This document shows positions 41,812 through 50,369 of a stretch of DNA of 64,000 bases, piece by piece. The DNA comes from Hymenobacter sp. UV11 (GTDB lineage: Bacteria > Bacteroidota > Bacteroidia > Cytophagales > Hymenobacteraceae): positions 496,001 to 560,000 of the forward strand of contig NZ_SRII01000001.1 of the NCBI RefSeq assembly GCF_004684095.1. The letters are read 5' to 3'. The position numbers were made by a program, and so were the translations under genes. A model generated the notes under the pieces. The model made no database searches and had not been told where the DNA came from. It worked only from the letters and a program-made list of their open reading frames with translations. Numbering within the stretch: the stretch's first letter is position 1; each line of letters opens with the position of its first letter.

Positions 41812-43431
41812 ATGCCGCGCCGCACTATTCCCTACCCCCCTCGCCTTGGCCAAACCTGGCCTAGCCTGGCCGTGGCGGGTCTGCTCACGGCCCTATGCCT
41901 GGCGCTGCCCACCGCCAACGCTACCGGCGACGCTTGGTACTACGCCGCGTGCGCCCGCTGGGGCCAGGAGCTGTGGCAGCCGCACCACCTGCTCTATAAT
42001 AGTATTGGCGCGCTGTGGCTGCTGCTGCTGGGCGCCAGCGGCCCCGCGCCGGCGGGCCTGGCCGCGCTAGCGTGGCTCCAAAGCCTGAACGCGCTGGTCG
42101 CTGGCGGCTGCCTGCTGGCCCTGGCGCCGCTGCTGCGCCGGGCGGGGGCGCCCCGCGCCGCCGTGCCGGCGTGGCTGCTGCTGGTGGGCAGCTGCTTCGG
42201 CATGCTGCGCTTTGCCACCGAAAACGAGACGTACATCCAGCCGCTGCTGCTGGCGCTGCTGGCCAGCCTGGCCTGGGCGCGGGCTATTCAGACCAAGGAA
42301 AAAGCCTGGCGCTGGCTGCTGCTGGCGGGGCTGCTGGCGGCCTTGGCGTGCTTGGTGCATCAGCTTATGGTGTGGTGGTGGCTGGGGCTGCTGCTGGGGC
42401 TGCGGCCCTGGCGTGGCCGCGCCGCGCGGGCCGCGGCGGCCTGTTATGCTGCGCCCGCGCTGTTGGTGCCGCTGGCGTATGCCTTGGCTGCACCGGGGGG
42501 GGTAGGGAACGTGGTGCGCTTTGCCTTGCACGACTACCTCACGGGCAATGCGCGAGTGGAAATAGGAGGCAAAAGCCTGCTGCTCACCGCTATCAGCCTG
42601 GTGCGAACTGCCGTGCAAGTGCATGGCAACTTGCTGCCGCTGCTGCATCGGTGGCCGCTCTTGCTGGGCGGCGTAGCGCTGGGCAGCGTGGCGCTGGGGG
42701 TATATAGCGTGCTTGGCTGCCGCCCGGCGCGGCCCTTACCCCCCTTGGCAGTGGTGAATTCGGCCCGCACTGTGCGGCGCACGCACTTGCTCATCGGGGC
42801 GCTGCACCTGGGCTTCGCGGCGCAGGCGGCCGGCAATGCCGAGTTTATGGTGATGCTGCCCGTGCTGGCGGCGGTGGCGCTGGCCGGCGGCTGGCTAGTG
42901 ACCTGGCCGCCGCGGCGGGTAGCCGCCGCGGGCGTGGCGCTACTGAGCTGGAACCTGGCTTTCGGGCTACTGCCGGCGCACCTGCTCGACTATACCGGCA
43001 CCGGGCCGGCATTGCGGGCGCGGGTGCTGAGCCAGCCCGGCGCCTGGTTTTTGCTGCGCGACCCTAATCTGCTGCGCAACCAGCTTCAGTACTACACCGG
43101 CCGGCCCACTGCCGCGCCGCGCATCTTGGGCTTGGTGCGGCCCGATACTGCCGCCCTGGGCCCCTGGCTCATAGCCCGCCTGGCAGCCGGCGATACGGTG
43201 TATACCGATGCGCTGGGCGGCTACCGGCCCTTCGACCGCGCCCAGCTCATGCAGGGCGACGCGGCAGCCCAGCTGCTGGCCGGGTTTGCGGGCGAGCGGG
43301 TCGATTCATTCCCCACGTTTTTTGGCCCGAGCTACCTCACGCGGCTGCTGCCGGCGGGGGTAGGGAATAGCCGCACCAGCCAGCCCAGGCTCAGGGCCAG
43401 CACCGCCGTGAAGGCCGGAGCCAGCAGGTAG
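41812..43431 (+). CDS. Polytopic membrane protein, GT-C-like
   Basis: 539 residues, about ten membrane helices and a C-terminal soluble part of about 130 residues. The first outer loop begins ATGDAWYYAACARWG and then QPHHLLYNSIGALWLLLL; the acidic residue and His-His pair resemble GT-C glycosyltransferase entries (dolichyl- or polyprenyl-linked sugar users), but no diagnostic family motif is seen. The soluble tail has LRNQLQYYTGRPTAAPRILG. Its last 100 bases overlap the 3' end of the following gene on the other strand; the tail after PSYLTRLLPAG is low in conserved pattern. Start ATG 41812. Confidence 0.7.
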   Translation: MPRRTIPYPPRLGQTWPSLAVAGLLTALCLALPTANATGDAWYYAACARWGQELWQPHHLLYNSIGALWLLLLGASGPAPAGLAALAWLQSLNALVAGGCLLALAPLLRRAGAPRAAVPAWLLLVGSCFGMLRFATENETYIQPLLLALLASLAWARAIQTKEKAWRWLLLAGLLAALACLVHQLMVWWWLGLLLGLRPWRGRAARAAAACYAAPALLVPLAYALAAPGGVGNVVRFALHDYLTGNARVEIGGKSLLLTAISLVRTAVQVHGNLLPLLHRWPLLLGGVALGSVALGVYSVLGCRPARPLPPLAVVNSARTVRRTHLLIGALHLGFAAQAAGNAEFMVMLPVLAAVALAGGWLVTWPPRRVAAAGVALLSWNLAFGLLPAHLLDYTGTGPALRARVLSQPGAWFLLRDPNLLRNQLQYYTGRPTAAPRILGLVRPDTAALGPWLIARLAAGDTVYTDALGGYRPFDRAQLMQGDAAAQLLAGFAGERVDSFPTFFGPSYLTRLLPAGVGNSRTSQPRLRASTAVKAGASR

Positions 43432-44375
43432 CCCATGCGGGCCAAATCGCCCGAGAGCAGCATGTGTACCGCTACCACCAGTAGCAATGTAGCCTCGGGC
43501 CAGCCCAGCACCGGGGCCAGTGCCCGCCGCCCCGCCGGCCGCGCCAGGGCCGCCAGCACCGGCAGCCAAAACAAGCCGAAAATGCTGAACAGCTCGAATA
43601 TTCCCTTCGCCGAAAACCCCCGCCGCAACGAATAGGCAATATTTTCGACGTGCGAAAACGCATTGTGCACGCTCGCTAAAGCTGGGGCACCGGCCGCTTT
43701 ATCCACCCACAGGTGCACTGCCGCCAGGGCCGCTACGCCCAGCGCCAGCGCCGCCGCCTGCCCGCGCCAGCCCAGCGCCCGCCGCCCAAACCACCCCAGC
43801 CAAGGCAGCAAGAACACGAACGATTCTTTGGCCAGTGGCCCCACCAGCAGCGCCACCACCACTGCCCAGCTTGCGCCGGGGCCACGCCGCACGGCATAGT
43901 AGCTCAGCCCGAACACCAGCAGATACAGGCTGTCGGTGAGGGGTAGACCCGCCGTGTAGCCCGCCCAGCGGCTACTGAGCACCGCCAGCAGCGCCACGCT
44001 TGCCACCGCCTCGCCGGCGCCCGCCAGCCGCGCACCTTGGTAGAAGCAGGCGCCTGCTGCGCTCAGCAGCAGGCAGTTGATTAAATAGAAAGCCAGCCGG
44101 AGCGGCCATTCGCCGGCCGGCCGGGCCGGGCCGTTGGGGGTGCTGAGCTTGGCTAGGGGCCGGGCCAGCGCGCCGGCCGCCAGGGGCACCAGCAGGCGGT
44201 AGCGCCGCGTCACGTTCACGCTATCGAAGCGGCCGCTGGCCAGGCGCAGGTAGCTGCGCGTATCGAGCGAGTGCGAGAAGTCGTAGTGCCGGTACATGGG
44301 GAAGGCCGCGTTGAGCAGCACGCCCAACGCCAGGACCCACGGTAGCAGCCAGCTTCGGCAAGTAGCAAGGGTCAT
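43332..44375 (-). CDS. Polytopic membrane protein, GT-C-like
   Basis: 347 residues from ATG 44375 (a TTG further out at 44399 is less likely). Eight to ten hydrophobic helices. The first extracytoplasmic loop reads MYRHYDFSHSLDTRSYLRLAS, with acidic residues placed as in GT-C enzymes, and PLTDSLYLLVFGLSYYA follows. It also looks like an integral membrane glycosyltransferase or mannosyltransferase-like protein. The acceptor is unknown. Its gene is convergent with the preceding GT-C-like gene and overlaps it by 100 bases (43332-43431), which is unusual for a convergent pair. Confidence 0.7.
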   Translation of the reverse strand: MTLATCRSWLLPWVLALGVLLNAAFPMYRHYDFSHSLDTRSYLRLASGRFDSVNVTRRYRLLVPLAAGALARPLAKLSTPNGPARPAGEWPLRLAFYLINCLLLSAAGACFYQGARLAGAGEAVASVALLAVLSSRWAGYTAGLPLTDSLYLLVFGLSYYAVRRGPGASWAVVVALLVGPLAKESFVFLLPWLGWFGRRALGWRGQAAALALGVAALAAVHLWVDKAAGAPALASVHNAFSHVENIAYSLRRGFSAKGIFELFSIFGLFWLPVLAALARPAGRRALAPVLGWPEATLLLVVAVHMLLSGDLARMGYLLAPAFTAVLALSLGWLVRLFPTPAGSSRVR

Positions 44376-44412
44376 GTCAGAAGCTAAGTAGTTAGGCAAA
44401 AGAAAATACTAA

Positions 44413-44515
44413 AAGAACGTCATGCTGAGCTTGCCGAAGCATCTCGCTCACGCTGTTGGATTACTAACCCAATGGCGCGAGCGAGATGCTTCGGCAAGCT
44501 CAGCATGACGTTCTT
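44413..44515. repeat. Family B palindrome, copy B2
   Basis: AAAGAACGTCATGCTGAGCT pairs with its mirror ending AGCATGACGTTCTT over about 38 bp. The centre holds GTTGGATTACTAACCCAA, an inner hairpin with the family's TTACTAA loop. It lies between two leftward genes, 38 bp upstream of one start and 43 bp past the other stop. Confidence 0.9.
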
Positions 44516-44557
44516 AAAAAACTGATTAATCCCTTAAAGAGTATGCCTACCCCAACG

Positions 44558-45772
44558 CTAGCTGCCGGCAAATTTGCGCTCCAGCAGCTTGAGCAGCTTG
44601 CCTACGTGCTCTTCCTTGCGGCTCCAGTCGTAGCGCGGGGCCAGCTCCTGCTGCACGTAGGCCATGGCCGCGCTGGCATCGGGCAGCGTGTCGAGGTGCT
44701 GAATGGCGGCGTGGTATTCCATATTCTCCCCGTTAAACAGCTCATTGATAAAGCTAAAGCGCTGGTTGATGGAAATGGCCTCGCGCAGGCTGCCCACTTT
44801 GGGCGCTCCGCGCTCGGCCAGCGACGTGGCCGTGCCCTGAATCGCCTCGCGCAGCGTGCTGGCCAGGTGCGGCGCGGCCGGCTGGGTGGCTTTCAGCTTC
44901 TCATACAGCGGGGCTTCGGCCGGTGGCGGGGGGGTAGGGGCCGCGGCGGGTGCGGCCACCGGCGGCAGCGGCCGGGCGGGCGCCGGGGCAGGCTCGGCGG
45001 CTGCTGATGCTGCTGGCTTGGGCGGGGCAGCCGGTGCCGGTTCTGGCGCTGGCGCGGCTACCGGCGCGGCGGGAGCCGCCGCTTTAGCTGGGGCTGGCGG
45101 GCTGGCCGGTGCGGCCGGGCCATCGTCCCAGAGGTCGGCTTCGGTGAGGGGTAGCAGGGTGCTGAACTCGCTCACGAGCGGCGACAGGGCGGGCAGCTCC
45201 TTGGCGTGCGCGGCCTGGTAGAGGTCGAAGCTTTGGCGCAAAAAGTCGCGGCTCAGTGGGGCGTTGCCGGTGGGCAGGCTATTCACAAAGCCCTCAAAAA
45301 ACGGCTTGGCCTGGTCGAAGTAGCGCAGGTGGTCGCGCAGGGCGGCCAGCGGCACGTTATCGTCGGCATCGGCCGGGCCGGCGGGGGGTAGCAGCAAGCG
45401 CTCGAAGGCGGCCATCGGGGCGGTGGCCAGCACCAGCGTATCGGCCACGGCCTGCGCCAGTAGCGGCTCCAGGGCCGCCCGGTCGAGGCGAATGTGGCGC
45501 GAGAGCACGTTCATAAACTGCTCCAGCGCGGCGCGCACCGGCGCGGCTTCGAAGTCGAAGAACGGGCTGCGCAACTGGCTGGCCTCCTGCTGCCAGCGGC
45601 CCAGCAGCTGCCGAAGCACCAGCAGGTTGACCTGCCGCACGGGCGTGAGCTTGAGCAGCGCCGGGCCGTCGAGGGTGGCTTCGGGCTGGGGGCCAAAAAA
45701 CTGCTGGCTGAGCCGGGTGGCCAGCCGGCGGCCGTATTGCTCGCACTTGGCGAGGCTATATTTGTCGGGCAT
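44558..45772 (-). CDS. Conserved hypothetical protein with Ala/Pro-rich linker
   Basis: 404 residues from ATG 45772 (MPDKYSLAKCEQYGRRLATR). The N-terminal 240 residues are helical and charged. A linker of about 100 residues, almost only Ala, Pro and Glu, follows. The last 100 residues form a compact helical domain (REAISINQRFSFINELFNGE ... YDWSRKEEHVGKLLKLLERK). No enzyme motif or membrane segment. I recall similar Bacteroidota proteins with this tail, of unknown role. The gene is divergent from the ferredoxin gene 50 bp away, a pairing that suggests a shared promoter region. Upstream in-frame starts to 46003 would lie antisense in the ferredoxin gene and are rejected. Confidence 0.75.
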   Translation of the reverse strand: MPDKYSLAKCEQYGRRLATRLSQQFFGPQPEATLDGPALLKLTPVRQVNLLVLRQLLGRWQQEASQLRSPFFDFEAAPVRAALEQFMNVLSRHIRLDRAALEPLLAQAVADTLVLATAPMAAFERLLLPPAGPADADDNVPLAALRDHLRYFDQAKPFFEGFVNSLPTGNAPLSRDFLRQSFDLYQAAHAKELPALSPLVSEFSTLLPLTEADLWDDGPAAPASPPAPAKAAAPAAPVAAPAPEPAPAAPPKPAASAAAEPAPAPARPLPPVAAPAAAPTPPPPAEAPLYEKLKATQPAAPHLASTLREAIQGTATSLAERGAPKVGSLREAISINQRFSFINELFNGENMEYHAAIQHLDTLPDASAAMAYVQQELAPRYDWSRKEEHVGKLLKLLERKFAGS

Positions 45773-45821
45773 AGCGTGGGCCGGCCGGTGGGCCGGTTTC
45801 GTGCGCCAAGTTAGCCACAAA

Positions 45822-46085
45822 ATGCCCCTACTGACCATTGCGGGCCTGCCCGGCCCCCCGCTCGACGTGCCCGCCGGCCGCACCGTGCTGGCCGCCATCC
45901 ACGCGGCCGGCCACGACTGGTGGCACGCCTGTGGGGCCAAGGGCCGCTGCACCACCTGCCGGGTGCGGGTGCTGGCCGGCGCCGAATTCCTTACCCCCCT
46001 CACCGCGCCCGAGCTGCGCTACCAGGCCGCCGGCCGCCTCCAGGAGGCCGAGCGGCTGGCCTGCCAGTGTGGAGTTAAAAGTTAA
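45822..46085 (+). CDS. Short [2Fe-2S] ferredoxin
   Basis: 87 residues. The cluster ligands fit the adrenodoxin-type order C-x5-C-x2-C...C: CGAKGRCTTC at 37-46 and a last Cys in ERLACQCG near 80. N-terminal LTIAGLPGPPLDVPAGRT and VLAAIHAAGHDWWHAC form the usual beta-grasp plus helix. It is an electron carrier in the cytoplasm; its partner is unknown. The stop is unusual: the last codons (GTT AAA AGT TAA) are part of a repeated GTTAAAAGTTAAAAGTTAT tract, so the C-terminal VKS and the stop are repeat-derived. Confidence 0.85.
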   Translation: MPLLTIAGLPGPPLDVPAGRTVLAAIHAAGHDWWHACGAKGRCTTCRVRVLAGAEFLTPLTAPELRYQAAGRLQEAERLACQCGVKS

Positions 46086-46232
46086 AAGTTATGAGTCGTG
46101 AGTTGGGAAGACGCGGGGTGGGTAGCCTGCTATCGGCAGGCGGTGCCGTACTTTGTAAGAGTCATCTTCGCCTGCCGAGTAGTTATGCCGTTCTCCGTAA
46201 CTCATAACTTCTAACTCTTAACTCCTAACTCC
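46072..46232. repeat. Family E-like inverted repeat between ferredoxin and tdk
   Basis: Left arm AGTTAAAAGTTAAAAGTTAT plus GAGT and right arm ACTCATAACTTCTAACTCTT plus AACTCC are near mirrors, separated by 100 bases with a second internal pairing (CGGCAGGCGG and CGCCTGCCG). The left arm holds the ferredoxin stop and the right arm ends 2 bp before the tdk start. Confidence 0.7.
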
Positions 46233-46234
46233 CC

Positions 46235-46867
46235 TTGTTCACCGAGCCCCGCCGCCTGTCCGATTTTCCGCGTCACCGGGGCTGGCTGGAAGTCATTTGC
46301 GGCTCCATGTTTTCGGGTAAAACCGAGGAGCTGATTCGCCGCCTCACCCGCGCCCGCATTGCGCGGCAGCGGGTTGAGATTTTCAAGCCCGCCCTCGACA
46401 CCCGCTACCACGCCCAGGATGTGGTGAGCCACAACCAAACCAGCATCCGCTCGACGCCCGTGCAAACGCCGGCCGAAATTCTGCTGCTGGCCGGCGGCAG
46501 CACCGACGTGGTGGGCATCGATGAGGCCCAGTTCTTCGATGAGAGCCTGGTGGAGGTGTGTAAGCAGCTGGCTGATAGCGGTATTCGCGTTATCGTGGCG
46601 GGGCTCGATATGGACTACCGCGGCCGCCCGTTTGGGCCGATACCTGCCTTGCTAGCCACCGCCGAGTTTGTGACCAAGGTGCACGCCGTGTGCGTGTGCT
46701 GCGGCGAGCTGGCCGCGTATTCCTACCGCATCGCGGCCAGCGAAAAGCAGGTGCTGCTGGGCGAAACCGACAGCTACGAGGCCCGCTGCCGCCCCTGCTT
46801 CCTGGCCGGGCCCGCCGCCAAGAGCTGGCACGACGAGCAGGTAGCTACCAACCGCGCCCAGCAATGA
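46235..46867 (+). CDS. tdk: Thymidine kinase
   Basis: 210 residues. P-loop GSMFSGKT (23-30), the Walker B-like GIDEAQFF (about 94-101), the lasso and zinc-binding region with VCVCCGELA and CRPCF (four Cys), and the thymidine-contact region [13 protein letters not shown]. It phosphorylates thymidine for salvage in the cytoplasm. The length matches type II kinases (about 190-210). There is no ATG before the P-loop; the best start is TTG 46235, immediately after a repeat arm, so the native start may have been replaced or moved by the repeat. It is followed by porZ after 62 bp. Confidence 0.93.
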   Translation: MFTEPRRLSDFPRHRGWLEVICGSMFSGKTEELIRRLTRARIARQRVEIFKPALDTRYHAQDVVSHNQTSIRSTPVQTPAEILLLAGGSTDVVGIDEAQFFDESLVEVCKQLADSGIRVIVAGLDMDYRGRPFGPIPALLATAEFVTKVHAVCVCCGELAAYSYRIAASEKQVLLGETDSYEARCRPCFLAGPAAKSWHDEQVATNRAQQ

Positions 46868-46929
46868 GGAGGGCGTGTTTGCCGTTGAGCCTCGCACGCT
46901 ACTCTTTGTTCACTGCTAACCAACGTTCT

Positions 46930-49311
46930 ATGCCCCGTTTTTTCGCCCGGTTCTTTCTGTTAGGAATGCTGCTGGCCGTGCGGGCCTGGGGCCAGGGCGC
47001 GGCCTACGGCGACTGGCAGCTGCACCTGCCCGCCTGGCGCCCGCTGGGCCTGGCCGAGGCGGGTAACCGGCTCTACGTACGGGCCGAATCGTCCTTCTAC
47101 TTCTACGATAAGAGTCTCAACACCACGCAGCTATTGTCGCGCCGCGACGGCCTCAGCGATGTGGGCGTGGCGGCGCTGGCCTACGACTCGGCCTCGGCGC
47201 AGCTGGTGGTTGTGTATAACAACGGCAACATCGACCTGCTGGGTGCCAACGGTGGGGTGCGCAATGTCACCGACTTGCTGCGCAAGGAAAGCCAAATCGC
47301 CAAAAAGATTTACCAGGTGCAGGTATATAACGGGCTGGCCTACATTGGTACTACCCTGGGCGTGGTGGTGCTTGACCTGGCCAAGCGCGAAGTGCGCGAT
47401 ACGTACAGCGCCGTTGGGCCGGGCGGCCAAACGATTACGTCCTACGCCACGGTGGTGCTGCACGATACCGTTTATGCCTCCACGTCGGCGGGTATTCTGC
47501 GCGGCCGCATCAGCACGGCCGTAAACCTGCTCGACTACCGCAGCTGGACGGCCGACGGCCCTACCCCCACCAGCAGCCCCGCGCGGGTGTATGAGCAGCT
47601 GGTAGCTTACCGGGGGCACGCCGTCACGGCCAGTACCTACCGGGGTGTCGACTACCTGGCGGGGGTAGGGGCGGCCCGCCGCTGGCGCAGCGTGCCCAAC
47701 GGCTACGGTAATTATGCCCGGCGGCTGCGCGTGAGCGCCGGCCAGCTGCTGGTAGCCTTCGATGGCAGCGCCCTGCGGCGCTTCGACGCGCCTACCGGCT
47801 ACCTGGCCGACGTGCTGCCCGCCGCCGCTGTGGGTACCATCGCAGCCGATGCCGTGCGCGAAACCGATGGCACGTACTACGTGGCCAGCTACGATAAGGG
47901 CCTGCTGCGCTTTGCCCCCGGCACTACCACGGCCCCCGAGGTTATTCTGCCCAATGCCCCCGCAACGGCCCTCTCCTATGGCTTGCTGGCCAACGCGGTC
48001 ACCAATACGGTCGACGTGTTCAGCGGTGGCTACTCGGCCGATAACGGGGTGCAGTTTAATTTGCGCCAGGGGTTCTACGAATACAAAGACCGGCAGTGGA
48101 CCACCTACACGGCCACCAGTTATCCTTCGCCCACCGGCTATCCCAGCCTGCTCGACCTCTCGCACGGCACCCGCACGCCCGATGGCACGCTCTACATGGC
48201 CAGCTACGGCAACGGCTTGCTTGAATGGAAGGGGGTAGGGCAGTTTCGGCAATTCACGTATAACACTCCCGGCTCGCCTCTCCGCAGCAGCCTGCCCACA
48301 ACGGACCCTAACTACCCCAGCTTCGTGCGCGTGACCGACGTGGCCGCCGACCCTACCAGCGGCCAGGTGTGGGTAATAAATCGCCACCAATTGGCCGGGG
48401 TGCCGGGCTTGTTCCGCTTCCGGCCCGCCAACGCCACCTGGCTGGTGGTGCCAGCTTACACCGGCTTCGAAAACCTCGACCGCATCACGGTCGATAATTT
48501 CGGCAACCCCTGGGCCACGCGGTCGCGGGCGCAGGGCATCAGCGGGGTAGTGGCCTACGACACGGCTAGCCAGAAGCCATTCTATTTCAGTACGAATGAA
48601 GGCCTGCCCAGCAATTCGCTCAACGCCGTGGTGCGCGACCGTGTGGGCGATATCTGGGTGGGTACCGGGGCGGGCGTGGCCGTGTTCAACGACCCCAGCC
48701 AGCTAGTGAGCGCGGCCAGCCAGGGCACTGCCCTCGCCAACGGCTTCAAGCTGCCCGTGGCCCAGAGCGGCAGCGGCTTGTTTCCCACGCTCTACAACGA
48801 AACCGTGCGCTGCATTGCCATCGACGGGGCCAACCGTAAGTGGTTTGGCACGCCCAATGGCCTGTGGCTCTTCAACGCCACGGCCACCGAAGCACTGCTG
48901 CACTTCACCACCGCCAACAGCCCGCTCCCCAGCAACAGCATCGTGGACCTGGCCGTGAACGACAAAACCGGCGAAGTCTTCGTGGCCACCGATGCCGGCC
49001 TGGTCAGCTACCAGGGCTCGGCCAGCGTCACCGACGGCGCCCCAAGCTGCGCCCAGGTGTCGCCCAACCCCGTGCGGCCCGATTTTGCGGGCACCGTGGG
49101 CATCAGCGGCGTGGCCAACAATGCCCAAGTGCGCATCACCGACATCGCCGGCCACCTCGTGTACAGCACCCACGCCGCGGGCGGCACCGTGACCTGGAAC
49201 TTGGCCGACACCGCCGGCCGCCGCGTGCGCTCCGGCGTATACCTGGTGCTCACCTCTGATGCCGACGGCAAAAACACCTGCGTGAGCAAAGTGGCCGTGC
49301 TGTCAAACTAG
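46930..49311 (+). CDS. porZ: PorZ-like T9SS attachment-complex protein
   Basis: 793 residues from ATG 46930. Signal peptide (FARFFLLGMLLAVRAWGQ). Two beta-propeller parts follow, opened by the PorZ pattern GDWQLHLPAWRPLGLAEAG, YFYDKSLNTTQLLSR and ALAYDSASAQLVVVYNNGN. Later propeller motifs include WVGTGAGVAVFNDPS and KWFGTPNGLWLF. The last 90 residues are a T9SS sorting-type domain (CAQVSPNPVRPDFAG, VRITDIAGHLVYSTH, SGVYLVLTSDADG). PorZ works with PorU, PorV and PorQ on the cell surface to remove the C-terminal signal of secreted proteins and anchor them. The neighbouring recO is a pairing I recall in many Bacteroidota, which supports the call. Confidence 0.88.
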   Translation: MPRFFARFFLLGMLLAVRAWGQGAAYGDWQLHLPAWRPLGLAEAGNRLYVRAESSFYFYDKSLNTTQLLSRRDGLSDVGVAALAYDSASAQLVVVYNNGNIDLLGANGGVRNVTDLLRKESQIAKKIYQVQVYNGLAYIGTTLGVVVLDLAKREVRDTYSAVGPGGQTITSYATVVLHDTVYASTSAGILRGRISTAVNLLDYRSWTADGPTPTSSPARVYEQLVAYRGHAVTASTYRGVDYLAGVGAARRWRSVPNGYGNYARRLRVSAGQLLVAFDGSALRRFDAPTGYLADVLPAAAVGTIAADAVRETDGTYYVASYDKGLLRFAPGTTTAPEVILPNAPATALSYGLLANAVTNTVDVFSGGYSADNGVQFNLRQGFYEYKDRQWTTYTATSYPSPTGYPSLLDLSHGTRTPDGTLYMASYGNGLLEWKGVGQFRQFTYNTPGSPLRSSLPTTDPNYPSFVRVTDVAADPTSGQVWVINRHQLAGVPGLFRFRPANATWLVVPAYTGFENLDRITVDNFGNPWATRSRAQGISGVVAYDTASQKPFYFSTNEGLPSNSLNAVVRDRVGDIWVGTGAGVAVFNDPSQLVSAASQGTALANGFKLPVAQSGSGLFPTLYNETVRCIAIDGANRKWFGTPNGLWLFNATATEALLHFTTANSPLPSNSIVDLAVNDKTGEVFVATDAGLVSYQGSASVTDGAPSCAQVSPNPVRPDFAGTVGISGVANNAQVRITDIAGHLVYSTHAAGGTVTWNLADTAGRRVRSGVYLVLTSDADGKNTCVSKVAVLSN

Positions 49312-49324
49312 AGGTTTTTTCAAA

Positions 49325-49429
49325 CCAGAATGGCATGCTGAGCTTGCCGAAGCATCTCGCTCGAATCGTTGCGTTACTAATTCAACGATTTGAGCGAGAT
49401 GCTTCGGCAAGCTCAATATGACGTTCTGG
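49325..49429. repeat. Family B palindrome, copy B3
   Basis: CCAGAATGGCATGCTGAGCT pairs with ...GCTCAATATGACGTTCTGG; two mismatches. The centre AATCGTTGCGTTACTAATTC plus AACGATT repeats the inner hairpin with the TTACTAA loop. It lies 13 bp after porZ and 34 bp before recO. Confidence 0.88.
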
Positions 49430-49463
49430 TTGCTGTTAGCCATACATTCCCTACCCCACCTCT

Positions 49464-50189
49464 ATGCTCATCAAAACCCGCGGTATCGTCTTCAGCTACC
49501 TCAAATACCGCGAAAGCAGCATCATCGCCCGCGTTTACACCGAGCAGCGTGGCGTGCAGAGCTACCTCGTGAACGGCGTGCGCCGGGCCAAGCCACCCGG
49601 GCGCATTGCCCTGTTTCAGCCGCTCACGTTGCTCGAATTAGTGGCCTACGTGCCGCGCCAGGGGGGTAGCCTTACTCGGCTGGCCGAGTTTCGCTGCGCC
49701 GAGCCGTTCCGGTCCCTGCCCTACGAGATGCGCAAAAGCAGCGTGGCCCTTTTCCTGAGCGAAGTGCTGAGCAAATCGGTGCGCGAGGAAGAAGAAAACG
49801 TGTCGCTGTTTCGCTTCTTGCACGACTCTATCCTGGCCTTCGACCAGCAAGACGTGGGCGTGGAAAACTTCGCCCTGCTATTCCTGCTGCATCTGGCTAG
49901 CTACCTCGGCTTTGGGGCCGAAACCGGCGCCGAAATCACCGACCAGGTGGCCATGGCCGGGGCCGCGCCCACCGGCAGCGGCTTCAGCAGTGGCCCGGCC
50001 ACGCTGCGCCTGCGCGAGTTTGAGCATTATTTCGATGAGCTGCTGCGCACCTCCGCCAGCAATTCCATCCCCAACGGTCAGGTGCGCCGCGAGCTGCTGG
50101 CCGTGCTCATTCGCTACTACCAGCTGCACATCGAAGGCCTGGGCGAAATAAAATCGCTCGAAATCCTAAGCGACGTGCTGGGAGGCTGA
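49464..50189 (+). CDS. recO: DNA repair protein RecO
   Basis: 241 residues. N-terminal OB fold starts MLIKTRGIVFSYLKYRESSI and shows ARVYTEQRGVQSYLVNGVRR; a helical C-terminal part follows (FRFLHDSILAFDQQ...). RecO loads RecA at gaps with RecF and RecR and anneals single strands. The length and N-terminus fit Bacteroidota RecO. The zinc-binding Cys cluster of some RecO proteins is absent here, as in many Bacteroidota homologues to my memory. It follows porZ on the same strand with palindrome B3 in between. The next gene is a sigma factor 180 bp downstream, so this is likely the last gene of the transcript. Confidence 0.9.
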   Translation: MLIKTRGIVFSYLKYRESSIIARVYTEQRGVQSYLVNGVRRAKPPGRIALFQPLTLLELVAYVPRQGGSLTRLAEFRCAEPFRSLPYEMRKSSVALFLSEVLSKSVREEEENVSLFRFLHDSILAFDQQDVGVENFALLFLLHLASYLGFGAETGAEITDQVAMAGAAPTGSGFSSGPATLRLREFEHYFDELLRTSASNSIPNGQVRRELLAVLIRYYQLHIEGLGEIKSLEILSDVLGG

Positions 50190-50369
50190 GCAGCGGCCTG
50201 CTCTTGTATGGAAGCAGGACGTCCCTTTTGTTTTTTAAGCATTTTATTGTAAATATAAATTTCTGATTTTGAGTAAGTTACTGGTAATTGAGTAAAAATT
50301 AGATAAATTATTTTTTACTCACCCAACCTTTGGCCGGGGCTGCGTCACTTTAAGCCAAATTAGCTGGCC

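Noticed and set aside
50225..50330. Small RNA or riboswitch before the ECF sigma gene
   Set aside because: The stretch is plain AT-rich sequence without a stable stem or terminator; it is more likely a promoter region.
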